Below, piece by piece: positions 1 through 64,000 of a stretch of DNA of 64,000 nucleotides. The notes under the pieces are model-generated. The model worked only from the letters and a program-made list of their open reading frames with translations. It was not told where the DNA came from and did no database searches. The stretch spans positions 16,809,001-16,873,000 of the forward strand of contig SMMW01000003.1 in the NCBI GenBank assembly GCA_004794655.1, read 5' to 3'. How positions within the stretch are numbered: the stretch's first letter is position 1; the number at the start of each line of letters is the position of its first letter. The position numbers were made by a program, and so were the translations under genes. The DNA is from Marisa cornuarietis (Eukaryota; Mollusca; Gastropoda; Architaenioglossa; Ampullariidae).

Positions 1-110
1 GAAAAACTTTTCTCTTAGCTGATCTGTCTGGGGGATAAGTGGCGACAGGGAACAAAGAAATTAAACATTGTCTAGGCACGCAATAAATGCATTGCAGTTT
101 TATAGTGCGG

Positions 111-112
111 TC

Positions 113-166
<54 letters not shown>
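111..166. repeat. (CTGT)n microsatellite
   Basis: About 14 uninterrupted tetranucleotide copies read TCTG/CTGT on the + strand, followed by a short C run. This is a simple repeat and is probably length-polymorphic. Confidence 0.95.
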
Positions 167-634
167 CCCCTAGCCTTACAAGAAGACCAATATTAAAGTA
201 TGGGTTGCGGTTACTTTCGTCAGTCGACCATACCAGGTCAGTACATCGAAGTAAAACAATCTGGCAGATGTAACGATTCTATAATGTCAATGTTTCGGTA
301 ACGCCGTGAAGCAATCTAGCAAATGTAACACTTTCATTACGTGTGGCGTGCCCCGAAGCACGTAGTGAAATGAATTGCCAGACCACCCTTACACCGAGTA
401 CTGACCCCGGGTGGTCACGAGAAGCTTGCAAGTCATGGTGCCGCGCTGTCAGGCGAATGTCCTTCGATATTCTCTCCCAGTTCATCATGTATTTGTCTCT
501 GGACATGGTGGCAACCATTGTTCAAAAATCTTCATCAGTCCAGTGCCATTTACTGGGCTTCCCCGATCACTTCCTTCAGGGCCGACTGTACAGTTTCTGG
601 TAGATGTAGCGCTGCCTGTAAGGTTTCTGTTGTG

Positions 635-635
<1 letters not shown>

Positions 636-702
<67 letters not shown>
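636..702. repeat. (CA)n microsatellite
   Basis: About 33 uninterrupted CA dinucleotides. On the minus strand it creates an artefactual Cys-Val run in two open frames. Confidence 0.97.
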
Positions 703-708
<6 letters not shown>

Positions 709-865
709 CTCGTACAACCAGTTGAAAAGTGGCTGATGTTGCAGAGAGTGCAGGCTGAAGTAAAAAAAAACGATAGCATTTTTCTCCAGGGTAGTCTTTG
801 AAATGGCGGAGCACGTCAGTCCTACTGTTGCATTTATGCAGATAAACTGTAGTCTTCTTCTTCTC

Positions 866-921
<56 letters not shown>
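866..921. repeat. (GAT)n microsatellite
   Basis: About 18 GAT/ATG units, perfect across the tract. Antisense reading gives poly-His or poly-Ile runs, which are not real proteins. A second, longer (GAT)n lies at 56462-56578 next to a splice acceptor. Confidence 0.96.
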
Positions 922-924
<3 letters not shown>

Positions 925-1794
925 TATTTCCACTAGAACAAGTTTTGAAGTATAAATTTTCCTGTTGTAACAAAATTTTATATTTAACTATGATAAGTAT
1001 TGATGTATTACAAATTAGTTCATTATATTGAAAGGCAGCTGGGGACAGCATACATTCCTGAGGTGGACTAAAATTTGATACCAGCTTCCATAAAAAAATT
1101 GTCTGTGTAAGAATGCCTTCACGCAAAGAGCAATTTTTAAACCGACCTGAAGGTCTCGCGATCGAGAAAAAAGCATTGATGCAAATAATTGCTTAACATG
1201 ACTCGCTGGTCAGTTGCTATTAATGTATTAATCGCAGAGACAAACTACCCGTGCAATGATTCTCGTTTTATCAAAAGGCTGAGATATAGGCTCCAGTAAA
1301 GTTAGCATTTAATCATCCACTCACCCTCTTCTTCATTCTATAATTATGAAACCGTAACGAGCCATAGGGGAGGTCAACAGTTTGCAGATAAGTCTCTCCA
1401 TTCATCTGTTCCTGTTACTTGGTGTCTTGTTGTGTTTTCTATCTTTGTTTTCTGTTTGTCGTCAGTACTGTCGTTTATTCTTCCGTCCCTCGTGTTCTAT
1501 CCATGTAGTCCATGTCTCTTCCCCGTTTTAAGCGCTAAGAGCATGCTCTCTATGGGTGTGAATATCCGCGATAAAGGGACGGTAACTAGCTACGATTTCG
1601 AAGGAATAGGATTGAGCACATCTCGTGTCTTGGGGCAAGGAAGAACTGTTCCAGACAAGGAAAATCAACAACTGTCAGTAGACCACCATCTCTTCTGTGT
1701 CGCATCGGGAGGGCCCTCTGTGCAGCAAGAACAATTGTGTACCTTAAATAAAGAACATTTCCATTCAGAAATGGACATTTTTCAAGACAGTCAG

Positions 1795-3545
1795 TCAGTC
1801 AGTCGTCCCTTGCCTGGCACCTGGCGTTGGGGGGAGCACATGGATAGACGCGGCAGCTGATAGGGCCCGCCACTCTTGCCTATTTTGGGCAATAGTCAGC
1901 AGGTCCTGTACAGGACGACCAGTCCAGTCTTTGACGTTCGTAAGCCAGTTCTTTCTCTGACCACCGCGGCGTCGGCTACCCTCCAAGGTGCCTTGAAGGA
2001 TAGTCTTCGACAAGGTGTCGTGCCGGGTTACATGGCCAAAGAAGACCAGCTTACGTCGCTTGACTGTTGATAGTAGAGGTTCCTGGTGTCCTACCAGTGT
2101 GGCAATCTTGTTTCTTACAAAGTCGTTGGTTTTGTGTTCTTTGTATGAGATCCGGAGCAGCCTCCTCAGACACTTGTGCTCGAATGCCTGGATTCTCCTT
2201 TCTGTTTCGGCGAGTAGAGTCCACGTGTCGCATCCGTAGAGCAGGATCGGCACTACCAGGGATTTGTATAGCCTGTACTTGGTAGTGAACCTTATCTTGT
2301 GGCTATGCCAGATCCTATCTAGCCTAGCCATTGCTGCTGTTGCTGTTGCGATCCTGATGCGGATATCTTGCGTGGAGCTGCCGTCCTTGGAGAGAGTGGC
2401 TCCCAAGTACTTGAAGCTGCTTACCTCTTCGAGCTGTACCCCGTTCATATAGATCTCTGCTTTGCCGTTGCCATTGATCATAACTTTGCTCTTTTCTGTG
2501 CTGGTCTCCATTCCATATGCGTTTGAGCTGTCTGTCAGTCTGTTGGTGAGGTCTTGCAGTTCCTTGTTTGTACCTGCTAACAGATCTATATCATCTGCAA
2601 AGCGTAGGTTGCAGATTGGTCTTCCACCGATTGAAATGGAGGTATGGTGGTCATGAAGAGCTTCAAGCATGATGTTCTCCAAGAATATATTAAACAACAC
2701 GGGTGATAGGGGACATCCTTGACGTACCCCTACTGTGGTACGAAAGTAAGCTCCTATTTGGTTGTTAAGCAAAACTGTACTCGTTGAGCTGTTATACAAC
2801 GCTTCAACGACTTGGACAAGCCCTTCTTCAATGTTGAATTTCCGCATCACATGCCATAGCCCCTCGTGCCAGACTCTGTCAAATGCCTTCTTAAAGTCAA
2901 TGAAGTTGTGGTAAAGATCCCGCTGATGCTGCAGATGCTTTTCTATAAGAAGACGACAGTTGAAGATCTGCTCAACTGTGCTCCTACGTGGTCTGAAGCC
3001 ATCCTGTTCTTCTGCTAGCAGCTCTTCTGCTGTGGTTCTGATGCGGTTCTGTATGATCTTCAGCATGACTTTGCTTGGGTGACTGATAAGGCTTATTGTT
3101 CTGTAGTTCTGACACTGTTTGCTGTTTCCTTTCTTTGGGAGGGGAATGATTAGTGACTGCGTCCATTCTCTGGGCCATTCCTTGCGCTCCCAGACTCTTT
3201 GGCACAGGACAGTTAGGGCTTTTGTAGTTGCTTCCCCACCCTGCTTGAGCAGCTCAGCTGGTACATTATCAACGCCTGGTGACTTTCCTCCCTTCAGACT
3301 ATGTACAGCTCTTTCAACCTCTTCCCGTAGGACTGGTATGTCTGCAGGTTCACTGTCTCTAGTCTGGTTGTTTTGGAGAATGTTGTCGTCGGTCTTCAGC
3401 TGGTAATTGTACAGGTCCTTGCAGTATTCTGTCCATCGGTTGAGTACAGCATTGCCTTCTGTGAGAAGGTGACCATTGCTGTCTTCGATGACTGAGATCT
3501 TTTGCTGGTCTGTCTTAGTGAGGGTCTTTAGAAGTTGGTAGGCCT
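1795..3545 (-). pseudogene. LINE ORF, reverse transcriptase part
   Basis: The reverse transcriptase domain copies element RNA at the target. The frame is open from about 3545 down to the stop at 1795, and an internal Met lies at 3066. Counting from that Met, FIDFKKAFD is at 55-63, QGCPLSP at 116-122 and the catalytic FADD at 156-159. The active site is intact. Downstream come the thumb region and a basic RRRGGQRKNW stretch typical of RTE-like C-termini. Upstream of 3066 the frame carries a GGKSPGVDN motif and the first RT motifs. There are no stops inside this segment, so decay is recent and confined to two frameshifts upstream. Confidence 0.88.
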
Positions 3546-4304
3546 TTTGCTGTCACCTCGTGCCATTCCAACCTCTATGTCCTGGCACTGCTTCTCGATC
3601 CAGCTCTCTCTAGCTGCCTTCATCCCTTTCTTAATGGCACAATTCACTTCTTTGTATTTGGTTGCTGCTTCTGGTTTGCTTTTCTTTTCTCTCTTCAAGG
3701 CCCTCCTTTGGTCACAGAGGTCTAGTATGTCGTTCGTGACCCATGGCTGTTTCTTGTTTCTATGTCGCCCTAGAACCTCTTGGGCTGTCGACAGTAGCAC
3801 CTCTTTGATGTTTCCAGAGAGGGTGTCTACATCACAGTCCACCAGGTTCAGTGCGCCAAATTTTCCGCCAACCGTGGCCTTGAAGACTTCTGCAACCTTT
3901 GGGTCTTGCAGCTTCTCCAAATCAAAGCGAATTCGGGGAGTGTTTGAGAGTCGCTTCGCTTTCAGCCTCAGCTTCAGGTTTGTTAGAACAAGGTCATGGT
4001 CGCTGCCTATGTCAGCGCCTGGGTACGTCCTTGTCTTGGCCCTGTTGATGCTGGATTTGAAGCGTCTCGGCAGTAGGATGTAGTCGATCTGATTATGGAC
4101 CAGTCCGTCTGGTGAGTGCCAGGTGGCCGTCTTTGATTTCTTGTGGGGATACAAGGTGTTGGCTAAGGTGAGTCTCTGGCTCTGTGCGAACTCTAGGAGT
4201 CTGATGCCCCTGTCGTTGGTTTCACCAAGGCCAAATTTCCCCACCGTTCCTGCCCATTGCTGGTAGGCGTCTGGTCCGACCTTGGCGTTCCAGTCTCCGA
4301 GCAC
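3528..4304 (-). pseudogene. LINE ORF, C-terminal endonuclease and linker (frame-broken)
   Basis: Continues the same endonuclease. It opens with a GDWNAKVG motif, then TWHSPDG...NQIDYIL near residues 61-76 and the terminal catalytic SDH at residues 101-103, all typical of LINE endonucleases. A basic linker leads toward the reverse transcriptase. The frame closes at 3528 after an apparent one-base insertion around 3541-3546, and coding continues directly in the frame of the next segment. The Met listed as its start is internal to the original ORF. Confidence 0.85.
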
Positions 4305-4314
4305 AACCAGGATG

Positions 4315-4912
4315 TCCTTTTTGGAACTGCCTTCACAATCTTGTCCAGTTGTTGGTAGAATTCTTCCACTTCGTCGTCTCCATGTGTGGAAGTTGGAGCG
4401 TATACTTGGACAATGGTGACATTATGAGGCTTGGCTGAGACACGAATGGAGATCAGCCGGCTGGATACGGGTGTACAGCTGATGACGGCCGCGGCCACCT
4501 TCCTGTGCACAAGGAAGCCCACGCCGTACTCATGCCTGGTGTCCTCCCCACTGTACCACAGTCTGTGGCCGTCTTCCGTCACTGTTTCCCCAAATCCTGT
4601 CCATCTGACCTCCGCCAGTCCCACAATGTCCCACTGATACCGTTTCAGCTCGTGTGTGAGTTGGTGCACTTTTCCGCACTGGTATAACGTGCGTACGTTC
4701 CACGTGCCAATGGTTGTTCCTTCTCTTAGTTTGATTTCTGTTTTGGTTTCAGTCTTGGTCTTGGTCTTGGCTCCAGTAGCACACTTTTCGCTGACCCCAC
4801 GCTGGAGCCTCCCGATAGGGTGCGCGGTCGTTGTTAGTCCGGGCCGCGACCGATCCGGCATGTTATCTCTTTTCTGGCGTATATCCATGGTCCTTTCATT
4901 GAGCTTATACAC
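4315..4912 (-). pseudogene. LINE ORF, N-terminal endonuclease part (frame-broken)
   Basis: Encodes the start of an APE-type endonuclease that would nick target DNA for target-primed reverse transcription. Visible motifs are GTWNVRTL near residues 69-76, an AEVRW motif with the expected catalytic Glu near residue 101, and VQVYAPT near residue 166. A Lys/Thr-rich stretch precedes the domain. The frame is lost near 4315, where an A run (T run on the + strand, about 4317-4321) appears one base short. The domain then continues in another minus frame. The initiator is assumed to be the Met at 4912; upstream sequence in this frame was not resolved. Confidence 0.85.
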
Positions 4913-5090
4913 TTGGTAGCGCTAATCCCTTCTCCAAGTGAACCACAGCCGATTGTCGGCCTGGTCGTGAACACGTAGGCGCTGGGCCCTGGCCGGTACT
5001 CTCGTTTCTCGTGGTCAAGACAACGATGGGCAGTTATGTGCCATACCACCAGGGACCATTCTATAGTCCACGCATCAGAGACAATTCAGT

Positions 5091-6816
5091 CGAAAGAAGT
5101 GGCATATGAATGCGTAACGTGTGAAGCATGCGAATGTATACGAGTGTAGTGTATGATGTGTGGTAGTTAAGGATAGGGGTCAGTTGACTCACTAGATATT
5201 TAGTTTAGTACTAAGAAGATAGGATTAGTGGTACACCCTAGATAACAAGCCAGGATAGGAATTTACACATATCTTCTCTTTCATTGTTGATGTTAGTGAT
5301 TTGTGTAGGCTCCTGACACTTTTGTGATCAATAATTAACTTGTTTTCATAAATTGCATCGTGTTCGTTTATTGGGGATGTGCGCTGAGAGCTCGAGTCGT
5401 TGTGGAATTATTAATTATCAATTTAATGAAACCGCATTGCACACAGGTATATGTGGTGTGGTTGGAAGAGTAGACGAGAGTGTAGTGAAGGCTTTAACTA
5501 CGATTCTCCGTCCATCACACCTACCTAATTCCCTGGAGTTTGCAAGAGAGGGAGATAAAATCAGCATTCGGTCCTGGAGCTTTAGGTGAGATTATGTGGT
5601 CAAGGCAACCCCATAATATCACCTTCAGCAGTGTCGTGGCCGTAAATAAATCGCTCGAAGCATCAAACTCTTGACTGAAGTCATGAGCCTCAAAATAATC
5701 ATAATGTGGCACAACGTAAGGAGGTAGCGTAACAATGTAATGTCTACACTCATGTAATGGTAACAGTTCTGCAGATGATTTTGAAATAGAACTAAAGATA
5801 GTTATTTCTTCCCTCCCAGTCACTCCTCCCCACTCACTGCAAAAAGAACTTCCTCACCCCTCTACATCAACCATCAATTTGTTCATTTCATTTGAAATCC
5901 AGCCAACCAGCCAAAGAACCGTTTCGACTACACTGATGCATTTTAAAATCACATTTTTTCCGACGGCAAATAAAGGTAAAGGTCATCACCTAACCTTTTT
6001 TTTTAGGTCATTAGGAAGGGAGGTGTTAGAGACTTTACTTTTGGGGGGCAAGCTTTATATAAGAAAGGTGTCATCTCCTCTTCCTCACTGACTTACTTTC
6101 TCTGTCTCTGGAGTCAGGTATCCGTTGCCGATGGCTGGGTCGACTGGGGAAGTTCTCTGCACCACATGAGTATCGACCCGCGAGCCTTCCGGTTCGGACG
6201 GCAGTGCTCTAACCGCCGGCTACGTGCAAAAACATACTTCAAGATGCTTTTAATCACTACACCATATTCGTGCACATACGGCATCTGAAATCGATTTAAA
6301 GAACTGACACCGCTCCGCCCAGTAATGAGTACAGGAGGTATCGGAGTCAAGGTGCTTACTTTAAGAAACTATGTTGGAAATCAATTTATCCGGAACTATC
6401 GTGTGCCTAGACACAGAGAAAACCCGATTTTAAACACCGGTATCTGATTTATTTTTTGTGCAAATGTAGGATGTTTAAATCGATAGCATGAAAGTGTTTT
6501 CAGTGTTTGTAGGTCGATAACACCTGAATATCCAGCCACTTTGCACCAAAGTTTGCTGTTTTCCCATAAATATTTCCCTGTATTTGTGTGAATTCATACA
6601 ATCTTGAGTGTCTTTCCATGATCAGAAAAGAGCACTACCTGCGTATAAAACTATATATATATATATATATTAATAAGTATGGAAAGTTACAAGTATGCAA
6701 GGTCTTTTCTGTATGCAAACATTATAATTATATTTGTATCCTTTCCCTAGTGGAGTCTTACTGGTAACAATCTTTCCTTCTCTTTTTTTAATTGCTTTTT
6801 TCTTCTTTCATTTCAG
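5091..6816 (+). other. 5' flank (or unseen upstream intron) of the channel gene
   Basis: No convincing exon. It contains a tRNA-derived SINE on the minus strand (listed separately), a short (TA)n at about 6651-6671, and a long T/C-rich tract that ends in the acceptor of the first channel exon. A promoter or 5' non-coding exon for the channel gene should lie here or further upstream, but I cannot place either. Confidence 0.5.
6110..6235 (-). mobile_element. tRNA-derived SINE head, minus strand
   Basis: On the minus strand the segment has a pol III A-box-like TAGCCGGCGGTTAGAGC (about 6205-6223) and a B-box-like GCGGGTCGATACTC (about 6169-6183), with spacing like that inside a tRNA gene. It does not fold into a convincing functional tRNA by eye, so I read it as a SINE head. 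The extent of the body to the left is uncertain. Confidence 0.55.
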
Positions 6817-63991
<57,175 letters not shown>

Positions 63992-64000
63992 GCAAAACTC

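Larger units (their letters stand above)
1..1785. other. flanking DNA with microsatellites, no supported gene
   Basis: No coding gene is supported. The interval holds three long microsatellites, listed separately. The open frame at 1432-1860 shows no recognisable domain and runs into the tandem tail of the neighbouring LINE. An AATAAA at about 1747-1752, just before the LINE tail, could be the poly(A) signal of an upstream + strand transcript, but nothing else supports one. Confidence 0.6.
1786..5090 (-). mobile_element. RTE-like non-LTR retrotransposon (LINE), nearly full length, two frame breaks
   Basis: Minus-strand LINE encoding an apurinic-type endonuclease followed by a reverse transcriptase. 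Three consecutive frames cover one original ORF: 4912 to about 4315, about 4304 to 3528, and about 3545 to 1795. The 3' end (low coordinates) finishes in GACT tetranucleotide repeats at about 1786-1805. Short tandem-repeat tails instead of poly(A) are characteristic of the RTE clade. The 5' boundary is not sharp: an arginine- and proline-rich stretch upstream of 4912 extends to about 5050-5090. No target-site duplication was found by eye. The many + strand open frames between 1800 and 5000 are antisense shadows. Confidence 0.88.

Noticed and set aside
485..1126. 213-residue minus-strand frame with poly-His and Cys-Val runs (and its partner 550-933)
   Set aside because: It is the antisense reading of the (GAT)n and (CA)n microsatellites; no domain, no splice support.
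1432..1860. 142-codon + strand frame with a hydrophobic start
   Set aside because: No domain or splice context, and its end lies in the tail and antisense of the LINE.
1800..5000. numerous + strand frames of 60-180 codons
   Set aside because: All are antisense shadows of the minus-strand LINE ORF.

Overview
This is nuclear DNA from a multicellular eukaryote, most likely a marine or aquatic invertebrate and probably a gastropod or other mollusc. That placement is inferred from the mix of elements: RTE-type LINEs, a Ty3/gypsy element, tRNA-derived SINEs, a pogo/Tigger transposon and dense di-, tri- and tetranucleotide repeats. The host gene has many small exons and long introns. There is no operon-like organisation, and most long open frames are repeat artefacts or antisense shadows.

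The window is organised around one host gene on the + strand. It encodes a cyclic-nucleotide-gated (CNG) cation channel subunit of the beta/CNGL type. I reconstructed 21 phase-consistent exons from 6817 to the stop codon at 63989-63991. Read from the ATG at 6873 they give 1206 residues. In order these are a variable N-terminus, a CNGB-like calmodulin-binding segment, S1-S6 with a pore loop, the C-linker, the cyclic-nucleotide-binding domain, a long acidic/basic tail, and a C-terminus ending E-T-I-V that fits a class I PDZ ligand. Three further segments (10209-10280, 20134-20340, 41064-41189) have splice-like borders and fit the reading phase exactly, so they are candidate cassette or alternative first exons.

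Layout: 1-1785 is flanking DNA with (CTGT)n, (CA)n and (GAT)n repeats. 1786 to about 5090 is a nearly complete RTE-like LINE on the minus strand. 5090-6816 is 5' flank or an unseen upstream intron, with a tRNA-derived SINE on the minus strand. 6817-47066 holds the sparse N-terminal exons, separated by very long introns. These introns contain a pogo/Tigger DNA transposon (23573-25358), a decayed LINE (about 27960-30170), a 1.06-kb minisatellite of 26-bp units (30811-31868) and a broken THAP-domain copy (about 37632-37890). 47807-57981 is the dense part, encoding the transmembrane core and ligand-binding domain. It is interrupted by an antisense RTE relic (49255-51105) and SINE copies (54200-54640). 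58216-63991 encodes the tail. Its last intron carries a Ty3/gypsy element (59434-63325) with both LTRs, a 5-bp target duplication, a primer-binding site and a polypurine tract, but with a broken gag, a deleted half of the reverse transcriptase and a frame break before integrase.

How the parts relate: the only host protein supported here is the channel subunit. It should sit in the plasma membrane with CNGA-type subunits and open on binding cGMP or cAMP. The transposable elements are passengers that lengthen the introns. Several acceptors of the gene have simple or degenerate tandem repeats just upstream. The clearest case is a (GAT)n tract that replaces the polypyrimidine tract of the acceptor of the ligand-binding exon.
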